Source: Sporosarcina pasteurii (GTDB lineage Bacteria; Bacillota; Bacilli; Bacillales_A; Planococcaceae). From it: a DNA stretch of 64,000 nucleotides. Positions within the stretch are counted from its first letter, which is position 1; the number at the start of each line of letters is the position of its first letter. Under the pieces are notes generated by a model. The model had not been told where the DNA came from, did not search any database, and worked only from the letters and a program-made list of their open reading frames with translations. Both the position numbers and the translations under genes were made by a program. Below, piece after piece: positions 42,997 through 53,003 of the stretch. The stretch lies in assembly GCF_041295575.1 (NCBI RefSeq), contig NZ_CP160452.1, forward strand, positions 186,001-250,000. Direction: 5' to 3'.

Positions 42997-43794
42997 TTGA
43001 AGGCTGTAGAAGTGGATGTAATTCAAAAGATTGCAACGGACTTATTCGAAGCAGAAAGAAATGCAACAGAAGTAGATAAATTTGTCGATCAATATCCAGA
43101 GTTAGACGTGGAACTAGGCTATGACATTCAAGAAGCTCTAATTGAGAAAAAATGCAAAGAAGAAAACACCAAGATTTCAGGACGTAAATTGGGATTAACG
43201 AGTAAAGCAAAGCAAGAAATGATGGGTGTTCACGAACCTTCCTACGGCGTACTACTTGAAAATATGCAGTTAAATGAAGGAGAGCCAATTTCAATAGCGC
43301 CGCTTATTCATCCGAAAATCGAACCGGAAATTGCATTTATCTTTAATAAAGAAGTAAAAGGACCAAGCATCTCAGTAACTGATATTTTAGATGCAACTGC
43401 ATACATTGCACCTGCGATGGAAATTATCGATAGCCGATATCGTAATTTTAACTTTACATTGCCAGATGTCATCGCGGATAACTCATCATCGTCCAGATAC
43501 ATTTTTGGTGAGAAGTTATACAAGGTCGAAGATGTAGATTTGCGTTTAATGGGGATGGTCTTTAAGAAAAACGGAGAAATTATTGCAACAAGCGCTGGGG
43601 CAGCTGTAATGGGACACCCTGCAAGAGCAGTAGCTTGGATGGCAAATAAATTAGTCGAAAGAGGGCAAACGATAAAGCCCGGTGAAATCGTATTAAGCGG
43701 TGCGTTATCTGAAGCATTTACGATTGAACCAGGTGATCATTTTTCAGTATCTTTTGATGGGATTGGCTCATTGGAAGCATCATTTACTGAATAA
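42997..43794 (+). CDS. dmpH: 4-oxalocrotonate decarboxylase (DmpH/XylI)
   Basis: This 265-residue paralogue of DmpE decarboxylates 2-oxo-3-hexenedioate. GRKLGLTSKAKQEMMGVHEPSYG, LIHPKIEPEIAF, and IIDSRYRNFNFTLPDVIADN (the RYxNFxF form) match DmpH/XylI. It works in a complex with the hydratase. It starts with TTG after GAAGGTGAT. Confidence 0.91.
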   Translation: MKAVEVDVIQKIATDLFEAERNATEVDKFVDQYPELDVELGYDIQEALIEKKCKEENTKISGRKLGLTSKAKQEMMGVHEPSYGVLLENMQLNEGEPISIAPLIHPKIEPEIAFIFNKEVKGPSISVTDILDATAYIAPAMEIIDSRYRNFNFTLPDVIADNSSSSRYIFGEKLYKVEDVDLRLMGMVFKKNGEIIATSAGAAVMGHPARAVAWMANKLVERGQTIKPGEIVLSGALSEAFTIEPGDHFSVSFDGIGSLEASFTE

Positions 43795-43820
43795 ATCGAT
43801 ACAAGAAGGGGGAATAGACG

Positions 43821-44027
43821 ATGCCTTTTATTCAAATTAATATGTTAGAAGGGCGTTCTGCCGATAAAAAAGAGCGTCTTATACGAGAGGTTACGGATGT
43901 TGTAGCGGAAGTCTTAGAGGCACCGGAAGAAAATGTTCGTATTATGATTCAAGAAATGAAAGCTGAACATTGGGGTATTGCTGGTGAATCTGTGAAAAAA
44001 AGAAGTCAACTGAAAGTTGAGGGATGA
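43821..44027 (+). CDS. dmpI: 4-oxalocrotonate tautomerase (DmpI/XylH)
   Basis: This 68-residue tautomerase has Pro right after Met (MPFIQINMLEGRSADKKERL), the catalytic N-terminal proline, plus the family Arg residues. It converts 2-hydroxymuconate to 2-oxo-3-hexenedioate. It lies 26 bases after dmpH, and the next gene's ribosome site is inside its end. Confidence 0.95.
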   Translation: MPFIQINMLEGRSADKKERLIREVTDVVAEVLEAPEENVRIMIQEMKAEHWGIAGESVKKRSQLKVEG

Positions 44028-44031
44028 AATG

Positions 44032-45507
44032 ATGAGCACTACAAGTACAAAATTAAAAGAAGTAAAACTATATATCGATGGAGAATATGTGGAATCAAGC
44101 AGTAATTCTTTATTCGAAGTGAAAAATCCAGCAACTCAAGAGGTTATTGCGAAAGTACATGAGGCTTCCTATGAGGATGTCGACCGCGCATGTAATGCTG
44201 CAAGACGTGCTTTTGAAGAAGGGCCATGGCGCACGATGACGCTTAGTGAGCGTTCTGCTAAGATACGTAGAATGGCAGAAATTATTCTGGAACGGAAAGA
44301 AGAAATAGCCCGATTGGAAGCAGAAGACGTTGGAAAACCGTATCCAGTTGCGCTAGAAAGGGAAATCCCGCGTGCAGCACATAATTTAAAGTTCTTTGCA
44401 GATTTTATGGAGCAAAAAGCGAACGAGTCTTATCCTATGGACGATGAATACTTAAATTACACACGTTATGAACCGCTAGGCGTTGCTTCATTAATTACGC
44501 CATGGAATTTGCCATTCATGCTGACGACTTGGAAATTAGGTCCGTGTTTAGCTGCCGGAAATACAGCGGTCATTAAGCCTGCGGAAACGACGCCGCTCAC
44601 AGTATCCTTACTTGGTGAAATAGCAAAGGAAGCCGGTATTCCGGACGGTGTCGTAAACGTAATACATGGGTTTGGTCCTGGGTCTGCAGGAGAATATATG
44701 ACGACTCACCCGGAAGTAGATTTAATTTCCTTTACAGGTGAAACTTCAACAGGGAAAGCCATTATGAAAAATGGGGCCGCAACATTAAAGAAAGTTTCAT
44801 TTGAATTAGGCGGTAAAGCAGCAAATATTGTTTTTGAGGATGCCAATTTAGAGAAGGCAATCCCCATCTCTATCCAAGCCGCTTTCATGAACTCCGGTCA
44901 AGTTTGTCTAGCGGGATCAAGAATTTTAGTGCAACGTTCAATTTTCGATGAGTTTGTTGACAAATTTAAACAAGCTGCCTCAGAGTTGAAGGTAGGGGAT
45001 CCACAGGAAGCGGGCACAGATATGGGGCCTGTTGTAAGTGAAGAGCATTATAAAAAAGTGACAAGTTACTTGAAAATTGCTGAAGAAGAAAACTCGACGT
45101 TGGTATATGGCGGAAAGCGACCAAATCTTCCAGAACACTTAAAGAATGGATACTATTTAGAACCAACGATTTATATCCAAGAAAATCCGAATGCACGAAT
45201 TAGCCAAGAAGAAATATTCGGACCGATCGTTACATTAATTCCTTTTGATACGGAAGAAGAAGCGCTTGAAATTGCAAACAATACTGATTACGGTTTAAAT
45301 GGCGTGATTTGGACAGATAACCTCCAAAGAGCACATCGTGTTTCGCATCATGTTCGTGCGGGAACAATTTGGGTCAATTGCTGGTTTGTCCGGGATCTCC
45401 GCGTTCCATTCGGCGGATTTAAAAAGAGCGGTGTTGGTCGTGAGGGTGGAAGCAACAGTATTGAGTTTTTCACTGAAGCTAAAAATATTTGTATCGCATT
45501 AAAGTAG
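44032..45507 (+). CDS. dmpC: 2-hydroxymuconic semialdehyde dehydrogenase (DmpC/XylG)
   Basis: This 491-residue NAD-dependent aldehyde dehydrogenase has catalytic Cys292 in SGQVCLAGSR, Glu in VSFELGGKAANIVFED, and the class ending PFGGFKKSGVGREGG. It oxidises the ring-cleavage product of catechol. It is the last gene of the meta-cleavage operon. ATG at 44032 (or 44029) follows GAGGG at the end of dmpI; a TTG at 44017 overlaps that site. The operon lacks the hydrolase XylF/DmpD, so only the dehydrogenase branch is present. Confidence 0.93.
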   Translation: MSTTSTKLKEVKLYIDGEYVESSSNSLFEVKNPATQEVIAKVHEASYEDVDRACNAARRAFEEGPWRTMTLSERSAKIRRMAEIILERKEEIARLEAEDVGKPYPVALEREIPRAAHNLKFFADFMEQKANESYPMDDEYLNYTRYEPLGVASLITPWNLPFMLTTWKLGPCLAAGNTAVIKPAETTPLTVSLLGEIAKEAGIPDGVVNVIHGFGPGSAGEYMTTHPEVDLISFTGETSTGKAIMKNGAATLKKVSFELGGKAANIVFEDANLEKAIPISIQAAFMNSGQVCLAGSRILVQRSIFDEFVDKFKQAASELKVGDPQEAGTDMGPVVSEEHYKKVTSYLKIAEEENSTLVYGGKRPNLPEHLKNGYYLEPTIYIQENPNARISQEEIFGPIVTLIPFDTEEEALEIANNTDYGLNGVIWTDNLQRAHRVSHHVRAGTIWVNCWFVRDLRVPFGGFKKSGVGREGGSNSIEFFTEAKNICIALK

Positions 45508-45551
45508 CTTTGAGGAATGTTTAATTACATTCATTCAATATTTTTATTATA

Positions 45552-45598
45552 AAAAGCACCTTGTTTAGTTGAGCACTTCAACTAGACAGGGTGCTTAA
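45552..45598 (+). terminator. Terminator of the phenol operon
   Basis: AAGCACC plus TTGTTTAGTTGA pair with TCAACTAGACA plus GGTGCTT around a small loop. The T-run is short. It may also serve the convergent queT gene. Confidence 0.75.
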
Positions 45599-45603
45599 TT
45601 AAG

Positions 45604-46086
45604 TTAAACGAGTTCTTTAAAATTCAAGCGCTTATTTAATGAAATCATAATCGGAATTCCGATGGTCATAACAACAATTTCGCCAATCGCGACTGTTAGC
45701 CAGCCAATCCAAAATGGTACGCCGAATACGATTTGTAACTCAATTGCAATTAAGAAAGAAAAAATTGCAAACATCGCAATGTTAAAAATCATGCGTTGTG
45801 TAATGTCTGTAATAAACTTGGCAGAAAGAATGGTTGCGAGTAGCGCAAGTACAGACATACCAACCCCGAAAACGAGGTCAATCATACCAAGTGGCGAAAA
45901 TAAATTGGCAACGAAAACGCCAACCACAACGCCGAAAAAGTATTTCTTGTTGAACACAACAAGATGATTAAATATTTCTGAGATCCGAAATTGGATACTC
46001 GAAAATGCTAGTGGCGCAATTAATAAGGACACTGCGACATATAAAGCGGCAATAATACCGTTTATTGCTAAAGATTTACCTCTCAT
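45604..46086 (-). CDS. queT: QueT family queuosine-precursor transporter (ECF S component)
   Basis: This 160-residue, five- to six-helix membrane protein has the S-component pattern IIAALYVAVSLLIAPLAFSSIQFRISEIFNHLVVF. The conserved QFRISE loop is diagnostic of QueT. It imports a queuosine precursor such as preQ1 with a shared ECF energising module, not encoded here. A preQ1-I riboswitch lies directly upstream, confirming the assignment. Confidence 0.93.
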   Translation of the reverse strand: MRGKSLAINGIIAALYVAVSLLIAPLAFSSIQFRISEIFNHLVVFNKKYFFGVVVGVFVANLFSPLGMIDLVFGVGMSVLALLATILSAKFITDITQRMIFNIAMFAIFSFLIAIELQIVFGVPFWIGWLTVAIGEIVVMTIGIPIMISLNKRLNFKELV

Positions 46087-46095
46087 ATTCCTATC

Positions 46096-46132
46096 TCCTT
46101 AGTTTTTTATCGTGGGATGGTTTCGAACCACG
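46096..46132 (-). ncRNA. PreQ1-I riboswitch
   Basis: On the minus strand CGTGG and CCCACG pair around a loop, then ATAAAAAACTAAGG provides the A-rich tail and the bases that pair with the loop in the H-type pseudoknot. The AAGGAG of the queT ribosome site is part of the tail, so ligand binding would hide it and stop translation. Confidence 0.88.
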
Positions 46133-46169
46133 TAAAGCAAACCCGTGTTTTGTGGGATTTGCATGGACT

Positions 46170-46198
46170 ATTATAGCTTATTTGCACGGCTTTTGTAA
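46170..46198 (-). promoter_or_regulatory. Promoter of queT
   Basis: On the minus strand TTACAA (46198-46193), 17 bases, TATAAT (46175-46170). The stretch from here to the BirA box (about 46200-46410) shows nothing else. Confidence 0.6.
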
Positions 46199-46412
46199 TA
46201 TGAAATCGTGAAGTTATACTTTTGCAAAAGTTATAAGTACATGCTCTATTCGCCCGCAGAAGGAAATGCCTAGAGTCACTAGATTTCAGCATTTCAATAT
46301 ATGTTTCAAACCGCATTCATGCAGCTAATGATGCATATAAAGCCATACTTAAACTTCTAGTTCCACACTTATCGCACTCTTCAGAATTGGATTGTAATCT
46401 AGCTGAAGTTGT

Positions 46413-46439
46413 GTTAACTTAAATGTAAATGTGGTTAAC
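46413..46439 (+). promoter_or_regulatory. BirA operator before bioDA
   Basis: Two GTTAAC arms (46413-46418 and 46434-46439) with a 15-base spacer match the Gram-positive biotin repressor site GTTAAC-N14/15-GTTAAC. Biotinylated BirA would repress the operon here. Confidence 0.85.
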
Positions 46440-46456
46440 GTAAGTGGAGGGATAGA

Positions 46457-47188
46457 ATGGCTGGCTTTTTTATTTGCGGTACGGATACCGATGTTGGAAA
46501 GACTGTGGCAACGGTCTTACTTGGTCAAGCATTAATTGACAACGGGTTAACAATCGACTTTTACAAACCAGTCCAAAGTGGAGGGGAGTCTATCGATGGA
46601 CAACTCATCGCACCAGATGTCGAACGGTATAAGGCTGTTCTTGAAACAGAGACAGAGAAAAGATATACATATTTATTCGAAAAACCAAGTTCTCCACATT
46701 ATGCAGCGGCGATTGAAGGGAAATCGATTGATGTAGTTGAACTTGAAAGGCAATTAAAACGAAGAGCTTCTAGCACGAAGCATTTATTAGTTGAGGGAGC
46801 GGGAGGGTTATACGTTCCGTTAAACAATGAAGGGTATTGTGTGCTTGATCTCATACAAGCGGGTCAATTACCGGCAGTTATCGTTGCGAGGACAGGCGTT
46901 GGAACCATCAACCATACGATTTTAACGATAGAAGCATTAAGAAGTCGCGGGATTACCATTGCGGGGATTGTATTTTCAAATACGAATAACGACGAAAAAG
47001 CAATTAAGGAAGATAATATCAAGATGATCAAAAAACTTACGAACTTACCGATTATCGGGACCATTCCTTTTACAGAACATATGGAAGAGAAACTTTTAGA
47101 TCAAAGTTTTCGGTCATCAATCGTTAGCAAATGGAACATTGAAAGTTTGAAAGAGGGGGATAAATATGCAAACAGTACAGTTGGATGA
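46457..47188 (+). CDS. bioD: Dethiobiotin synthetase
   Basis: This 243-residue ATP-dependent carboxylase closes the ureido ring of dethiobiotin. P-loop GTDTDVGKT (residues 8-16), the DAPA-binding KPVQSG segment, and [12 protein letters not shown] are all present. GGAGGG precedes the ATG. The end overlaps bioA by 23 bases, so the genes are coupled. Confidence 0.95.
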   Translation: MAGFFICGTDTDVGKTVATVLLGQALIDNGLTIDFYKPVQSGGESIDGQLIAPDVERYKAVLETETEKRYTYLFEKPSSPHYAAAIEGKSIDVVELERQLKRRASSTKHLLVEGAGGLYVPLNNEGYCVLDLIQAGQLPAVIVARTGVGTINHTILTIEALRSRGITIAGIVFSNTNNDEKAIKEDNIKMIKKLTNLPIIGTIPFTEHMEEKLLDQSFRSSIVSKWNIESLKEGDKYANSTVG

Positions 47189-48539
47189 ATTGCAAGCGGA
47201 ACAGTTATACGAATTAGGCAATAAACATATGTGGCTACCTTTTACACAGATGAAAGATTATGAAGAAAACCCACTGATCATTGCGAGTGGTGAAGGCGTT
47301 AGAGTGAAGGACATCCACGAGAAAGAATATTTGGATGCATATTCTTCTCTCTGGTTGAACGTGCATGGTCATCGTAAAGAGGAAATTAACGAAGCAATTA
47401 AGAATCAGCTTGACTCAATCGCCCATTCGACTTTACTCGGTGCAATGAATATTCCTTCTATTAAACTTGCAGCAAGGTTAATTGAAATTGCTCCAAAATC
47501 GTTATCACGTGTATTTTATTCCGACAGTGGTGCAACATCAGTCGAAATTGCCATTAAAATGGCTTATCAATATTGGCAAAACGAAGGAAATAAAAAGAAA
47601 ACAAAATTTGTGGCACTTAGTAATGGATACCATGGCGATACGGTTGGAGCCATGAGTGTCGGCGCAATAGACTTGTATCACCGAATGTACAGTAAATTAA
47701 TGTTTGCATCTTATACAATTCCTTTTCCTTCTGCTTATCATCATCCAACAGGAAATGGAGACATTGCGAAAGAGGAATCTTTGCAAGCAGTACGAGAATT
47801 ATTTGAAGAGAAAAGTGATGAAATTGCAGGCGTATTTGTCGAGTCCATGGTACAAGGTGCTGGTGGTATGAACTTGATGCCTCCGGGCTATTTAAAAGGA
47901 CTGGAAAAACTTTGCCGGGAATTTGATGTTTTTCTTATTGTAGATGAGGTGGCCACAGGTTTTGGCCGTACCGGAAAAATGTTCGCAGTTGAACATGAAG
48001 GCGTACAACCAGATATTATGACAATTGCCAAAGGAATTACAGGTGGGTACTTACCAATTGCGGCAACATTGACAAGTGAACGTATTTATAATGCTTTCTA
48101 CGCCGATTATTCGGAGATGAAAACATTCTTCCATGGGCATTCATATACTGGAAATCAACTAGGTTGTGCTGCGGCACTCGCAAACTTAGATATTTTTGAA
48201 CGTGAAAACTTAGTAGATGAAGCTTCCCAAAAGTCTTCCTATATAAGTGAAAAGCTAGAACAAATTATTGCGCTTCCACATGTTGGTGACGTACGGCAAC
48301 TGGGTCTAATTTGTGGGATTGAACTGGTAGAGGAAAAAGCAACGAAAAAAGCATTTCCTGCAGAAAAACGAGTGGCTTATCAAGCGACAATTCGCATGAG
48401 AGAAAAAGGGTTGCTCACTCGTCCACTAGGTGATGTCATTGTCTTTATGCCGCCGCTTGCTGCGTCCTATAGTGAGCTAGACGAGATGCTTTCAATTATA
48501 AAAGATGCGATTGAAGAAATCTCAAGTTTACATCCGTAA
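47166..48539 (+). CDS. bioA: Adenosylmethionine-8-amino-7-oxononanoate aminotransferase
   Basis: This 457-residue class III PLP enzyme uses SAM as amino donor to make diaminopelargonic acid. The PLP Lys is 289 ([18 protein letters not shown]), and Asp lies in [14 protein letters not shown]. The N-terminal [16 protein letters not shown] is diagnostic of BioA. It is encoded inside the end of bioD, where AGAGGGGG provides its ribosome site. The remaining biotin genes (bioB, bioF) are not in the window. Confidence 0.95.
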   Translation: MQTVQLDELQAEQLYELGNKHMWLPFTQMKDYEENPLIIASGEGVRVKDIHEKEYLDAYSSLWLNVHGHRKEEINEAIKNQLDSIAHSTLLGAMNIPSIKLAARLIEIAPKSLSRVFYSDSGATSVEIAIKMAYQYWQNEGNKKKTKFVALSNGYHGDTVGAMSVGAIDLYHRMYSKLMFASYTIPFPSAYHHPTGNGDIAKEESLQAVRELFEEKSDEIAGVFVESMVQGAGGMNLMPPGYLKGLEKLCREFDVFLIVDEVATGFGRTGKMFAVEHEGVQPDIMTIAKGITGGYLPIAATLTSERIYNAFYADYSEMKTFFHGHSYTGNQLGCAAALANLDIFERENLVDEASQKSSYISEKLEQIIALPHVGDVRQLGLICGIELVEEKATKKAFPAEKRVAYQATIRMREKGLLTRPLGDVIVFMPPLAASYSELDEMLSIIKDAIEEISSLHP

Positions 48540-48561
48540 TTAAGGGTAATTGATATTTTGC

Positions 48562-48597
48562 AAGAAGCATTGTGATAATCACAATGCTTCTTTTTGT
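48562..48597 (+). terminator. Terminator of bioDA
   Basis: AGAAGCATTGTGAT / ATCACAATGCTTCT with T5 tail. Confidence 0.92.
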
Positions 48598-48758
48598 GCT
48601 GTCATTTGCAGGTTTATCGGCGAATCTTTGTAAATAAAGGGTGCTGAAATCTGTATCATTATTACGCCTGGAGCTACTATAACAGAATGATTTTTCGGAA
48701 AATAACTGCGAGGAATATAATGGATACAATGTGTATATTTTGTGAAGAAAATGAAACG

Positions 48759-48848
48759 GTAACAAAATTGTCATCATACAGCGTTAATAATATTGTAACA
48801 AAACTGTGTTCGTTTGTTCACAAAGATTTCTTGTTCCCTCGATATACT
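48759..48848 (+). promoter_or_regulatory. Regulatory region of cydABCD with direct repeats and -10 box
   Basis: GTAACAAAATTGT (48759-48771) and GTAACAAAACTGT (48795-48807) are direct repeats 36 bases apart. TATACT (48843-48848) is the likely -10; no good -35 precedes it, which suggests an activated promoter. A TTCACAAA half-site (48817-48824) resembles half a Rex box. The stretch 48600-48755 shows nothing. Confidence 0.5.
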
Positions 48849-48881
48849 ATAGAGACATAGAAACTTGGAGGGGTGCTCTTT

Positions 48882-50285
48882 ATGGATGCATTAATGCTGG
48901 CACGGATTCAATTTGCTTCCACAACATTGTTTCACTTTATATTTGTTCCTTTATCTATTGGGCTAGCTTTATTAATTGCGATTATGCAGACGATGTATGT
49001 CTTTAAAAAAGATGAAATCTATTTAAAGATGACGAAGTTCTGGAGTATCTTCTTTCTAATTAATTTTGCTATCGGTGTCGTAACTGGAATTTTTCAAGAG
49101 TTTCAGTTTGGTATGAACTGGTCAACTTATTCTCGCTTTGTCGGTGATATATTTGGTGCGCCACTAGCATTGGAAGCACTATTAGCTTTCTTTTTAGAAG
49201 CGACATTTATTGGTTTATGGATTTTTGGACGTGATAAGCTGCCGGAGAAAGTTCATTTAGCTTGTATTTGGCTCGTTTCAATTGGAACGATGCTCTCGGC
49301 TTTCTGGATAATGGCCGCAAACTCGTTTATGCACAACCCTGTTGGGTTTGTTTTGCAAAATGGGCGTGCAGAAATGAATGACTTTCTAGCCCTGCTGAAA
49401 AATGAAAAGCTATGGGTTGCATTCCCTCATACTGTTTTAGGCAGTTTTGCAACGGGTGCGTTCTTTGTGATTGGTGTAAGTGCCTGGTACATTTACAAAA
49501 AAAGAGACGTTGATTTCTTTAAACGGTCCATCAATATTGCTTTGGTTGTCGGATTACTTTCTGGACTAGGCATTGCTTTTACAGGTCATGCGCAGGCAAC
49601 GTACTTAATGCATGCTCAACCAATGAAAATGGCGGCAGCTGAAGGTTTATGGGAAGACAGTGGAGACCCAGCGGCCTGGACTTTGGTTACAAGCATAGAT
49701 GTAGAAAATAAAACGAGTTCAAATCGAATTGATATTCCTTACTTATTAAGTTATTTAGCTTATGGAAAATTTAGTGGAAAAGTCGAAGGGATGAACACTT
49801 TACAAGAAAAGTATGTATTGAAATACGGGGACGGTAATTACGTTCCACCGGTTAAAACAACTTTTTGGAGTTTCCGAATTATGGCTGGAACTGGCGGCGT
49901 TTTAATTGTATTAAGTGCAATCGGGTTATTTTTATCGTTTAGAAAGAAATTGGAAACCAGTACTAAGTATTTAAAGTTCATGGTTCCTGTCATATTTCTA
50001 CCTTTTATCGGGAATTCTTTTGGTTGGATCATGTCTGAAATTGGGCGTCAGCCATGGGTGGTAAACGGTTTAATGAAAACAGCGGATGCCGTTTCGCCAA
50101 ACGTATCGGCTGGGAAAGTTTTATTCTCATTAATTACTTTTTCGACCATTTATTTAATTCTTGGCCTCGTGATGGTCTACTTGTTCGTTAGGGTGATAAA
50201 ACAAGGACCTCATGAAAAAGTAAAAGAGGACGTATCGACTTCCGATCCTTTTGAGACAGGAGAGATGCAAAATGCTACTAAGTGA
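48882..50285 (+). CDS. cydA: Cytochrome bd quinol oxidase subunit I
   Basis: This 467-residue subunit binds all three hemes and oxidises quinol. His18 in LFHFIFVPLSIG is the distal heme ligand. GHAQATYLMHAQPMKMAAAEG carries the b558 ligand region and quinol-loop Lys/Glu. The quinol loop is short, as in Bacillus. ATG at 48882 lies eight bases after GGAGGGG. Confidence 0.96.
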   Translation: MDALMLARIQFASTTLFHFIFVPLSIGLALLIAIMQTMYVFKKDEIYLKMTKFWSIFFLINFAIGVVTGIFQEFQFGMNWSTYSRFVGDIFGAPLALEALLAFFLEATFIGLWIFGRDKLPEKVHLACIWLVSIGTMLSAFWIMAANSFMHNPVGFVLQNGRAEMNDFLALLKNEKLWVAFPHTVLGSFATGAFFVIGVSAWYIYKKRDVDFFKRSINIALVVGLLSGLGIAFTGHAQATYLMHAQPMKMAAAEGLWEDSGDPAAWTLVTSIDVENKTSSNRIDIPYLLSYLAYGKFSGKVEGMNTLQEKYVLKYGDGNYVPPVKTTFWSFRIMAGTGGVLIVLSAIGLFLSFRKKLETSTKYLKFMVPVIFLPFIGNSFGWIMSEIGRQPWVVNGLMKTADAVSPNVSAGKVLFSLITFSTIYLILGLVMVYLFVRVIKQGPHEKVKEDVSTSDPFETGEMQNATK

Positions 50286-51285
50286 GCTTTGGTTTCTATT
50301 AATTGGTGTCCTCTTCGTTGGGTTCATGTTTCTAGAAGGGTTTGACTTTGGCGTTGGTATGAGTACAAGGTTTCTGGCGAAGAATGACTTGGATCGACGG
50401 ATGCTCATTCAAACGATTGGGCCAACTTGGGCAGCGAACGAAGTATGGCTTGTTACGGCTGTAGGGGCGATGTTTGCGGCTTTTCCTCACTGGTATGCTA
50501 CTTTATTAAGCGGCTATTATATGCCTGTGATTGTCTTGTTGCTAGCGTTAATTGCAAGAGGCGTGTCTTTTGAATTTAGGGATAGAGTTGAATCAGAAAA
50601 ATGGGTGAAAACATGGGATTGGTCGATTTTTATCGGCAGCATTTTCCCTCCGTTTATACTAGGTTTGACATTTGCGAGTTTAATTAAAGGGTTACCAATT
50701 GATGCAGATATGAATATGTATGCAGGGTTCTTTGATATTGTGAACACCTATACAGTGGTAGGCGGGCTTACTTTTGTCGCATTATCTTATTTGCATGGTT
50801 TAACGTTTATTTCATTAAAGACAGATGGGAGCCTTCGTACGAGAGCTCGTAAAGAAGCGCAGAAATGGTATGCGATTACTGGTGGACTTGTCTTTTGGTT
50901 TGTCATCTTAACCGTTTTTTATACAGAGGCATTCTCTGCAAAAGGACCTATTTTAATTCCATTATATATTTTAGTTGGAATACTATATGGTGCCCTAATG
51001 CTTCTATTACGCAATAAGAAAGAAGGATTTAGTTTTACAGTTACAGGAATTATTCTGATTATGATCACTGCATCATTTTTTATCGCGCTATTTCCAAATG
51101 TGATGATTAGTTCGTTAGACATTGCTCACAATATAACAATTTACGAGGCGGTGTCTGGGGATTATTCTCTTCGGATTATGACAATTGTCGCAGCGACGAT
51201 GATTCCAGTTGTTCTCGGGTATACATTTTGGACCTATTACGTATTCCGTAAACGTGTGTCTAAAAAGGAGAATCTCAACTACTAA
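50272..51285 (+). CDS. cydB: Cytochrome bd quinol oxidase subunit II
   Basis: This 337-residue, eight-helix partner of CydA starts LWFLLIGVLFVGFMFLEGFDFGVGM, the family signature, and has TWAANEVWLVTAVGAMFAAFP. It overlaps cydA by 14 bases, with AGGAGAG in the cydA end. The stop overlaps cydD (TAATG). Confidence 0.95.
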   Translation: MLLSELWFLLIGVLFVGFMFLEGFDFGVGMSTRFLAKNDLDRRMLIQTIGPTWAANEVWLVTAVGAMFAAFPHWYATLLSGYYMPVIVLLLALIARGVSFEFRDRVESEKWVKTWDWSIFIGSIFPPFILGLTFASLIKGLPIDADMNMYAGFFDIVNTYTVVGGLTFVALSYLHGLTFISLKTDGSLRTRARKEAQKWYAITGGLVFWFVILTVFYTEAFSAKGPILIPLYILVGILYGALMLLLRNKKEGFSFTVTGIILIMITASFFIALFPNVMISSLDIAHNITIYEAVSGDYSLRIMTIVAATMIPVVLGYTFWTYYVFRKRVSKKENLNY

Positions 51286-53003
51286 TGGATAAAAATCTGT
51301 TTCATTATAAAGGTAGTAAACCAGTGATGGCGCTGATTGGACTTTTAACGTTCGGTCAGGCAGTTGCGATTATCTTTCAAGCATTATATTTATCGAAAGC
51401 AATTACAGGGATGTTTCAAGGGGCTGCTTGGTCGGCAGTCTTTCCCTCGCTTTTAATCTTTCTTGTGGCGCATATTTTGCGCCACTTTTTGCAATGGGGA
51501 AGAGAACGAATTGCTTACCGATTTGCGGATCGTACAGCGCTAACATTGCAAGAGTCGCTAATGAAGAAGGTATTTGACCTAGGACCAAGAAGTGTTGGTC
51601 GACATGGTTCGGGCAATATTATCACCTTAGTGTTAGAAGGAATTCCTCAATTTAAAACATATTTACAGTTGTTTATTCCTCGATTAATGTCTATGGGAAT
51701 TATTCCGTTTGTGATATTTATCTATATTTTTACAGTAGATCGACTGTCAGGTATCATTCTGGCAGTTGTATTGCCGATTCTCATTGCCTTTTTAATCTTG
51801 CTTGGTTTTGCGGCACAAAAGCAAATGGACGCTCAAATGGATACGTACAGACTGTTATCACGTCATTTTGTTGATTCACTACGGGGTCTTGTCACTTTGA
51901 AATATTTAGGGCAGAGTAAATCACACCAAAAAGCGATTGAAAATGTGAGCAACAAATACCGGATTGCAACAAATCGAACGTTGCGCGTTGCATTTTTATC
52001 TACATTTGCACTCGATTTCTTTACGAGTATGTCGATTGCGATTATTGCAGTAGAGCTTGGTGTACGTTTAATTAATGGGAATATTGGGCTGGAGGCAGCG
52101 CTCGCCATTCTTATATTAGCGCCGGATTATTTCTCACCTGTCCGCGAGCTCGGGAATGACTATCACGCGACGATGGATGGTAAAGAAGCGGGCGAACAAA
52201 TTCGTGGTTTGTTAGCGGAAAAAGCAATCGCTCAAAAGAATTTGCCATCTACATCGACATGGACAGAAGATCGTCAGTTAACTTTCCATGAAATCGGAAT
52301 GAAATCAGAAGAACGAGACATTTTACGAAATATTAATTTTACGGTTAAAGGTTATCAGAAGATTGGCATCGTCGGCATGTCGGGTGCAGGAAAATCTTCT
52401 TTGATTGATTTATTGTCCGGATTTACGCAACCGACATCGGGAAAGATTTCGATAGATGACGCTGAATACAACCATCTTACGTTACCAGATTGGCAAGACC
52501 AATTGACGTATATTCCACAGCATCCTACGATTTTTTCGGGAACAGTTGCAGACAATATTCGTTTTTATGAACCAGGTGCGACGCGTGAAGAAGTAGTCCG
52601 CGCGGCAAAATTAGCAGGCCTTGAAGTATTAGTTAGTCATTTCCCGAATGGTTTTGACGAGAAAATTGGGCAAGCAGGTCGAACATTAAGTGGCGGGGAA
52701 GAGCAACGTATTGCACTTGCACGGTCGTTATTGCAAAACCGCTCGATTCTTTTGCTCGATGAACCGACAGCCCATTTAGATATTGAGACGGAACATGAAA
52801 TTAAAGAGACGATGTTACCGTTATTAGAAAATAAATTAGTGTTTTTTGCTACGCACCGTTTACATTGGATGAAAGATATGGATCTTATTTTTGTCATTGA
52901 GGATGGTCAAATTATTGAAACGGGGACACATGAAGAACTCGAGAATAAATCTGGTGCATATGACAAGTTAATTCAGGCACATAGAAGGGGAATGATAGGA
53001 TGA
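51285..53003 (+). CDS. cydD: ABC exporter subunit CydD
   Basis: This 572-residue half-transporter has an N-terminal six-helix domain and C-terminal ATPase. Walker A is GMSGAGKSS, the signature is LSGGEEQRIALARSL, and Walker B is ILLLDEPTAHLD. CydDC is needed to assemble cytochrome bd and exports thiols or binds heme. It is coupled to cydB by one base and to cydC by four. Confidence 0.93.
   Translation: MDKNLFHYKGSKPVMALIGLLTFGQAVAIIFQALYLSKAITGMFQGAAWSAVFPSLLIFLVAHILRHFLQWGRERIAYRFADRTALTLQESLMKKVFDLGPRSVGRHGSGNIITLVLEGIPQFKTYLQLFIPRLMSMGIIPFVIFIYIFTVDRLSGIILAVVLPILIAFLILLGFAAQKQMDAQMDTYRLLSRHFVDSLRGLVTLKYLGQSKSHQKAIENVSNKYRIATNRTLRVAFLSTFALDFFTSMSIAIIAVELGVRLINGNIGLEAALAILILAPDYFSPVRELGNDYHATMDGKEAGEQIRGLLAEKAIAQKNLPSTSTWTEDRQLTFHEIGMKSEERDILRNINFTVKGYQKIGIVGMSGAGKSSLIDLLSGFTQPTSGKISIDDAEYNHLTLPDWQDQLTYIPQHPTIFSGTVADNIRFYEPGATREEVVRAAKLAGLEVLVSHFPNGFDEKIGQAGRTLSGGEEQRIALARSLLQNRSILLLDEPTAHLDIETEHEIKETMLPLLENKLVFFATHRLHWMKDMDLIFVIEDGQIIETGTHEELENKSGAYDKLIQAHRRGMIG

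Noticed and set aside
48496..48777. Minus-strand frame of 93 codons across the bioA end and the following gap
   Set aside because: It runs through the bioDA terminator, overlaps bioA antisense, and has no ribosome site.
48805..48825. Full Rex operator before cydA
   Set aside because: TGTG and CACA are ten bases apart rather than eight and only one half matches; kept only as a half-site.
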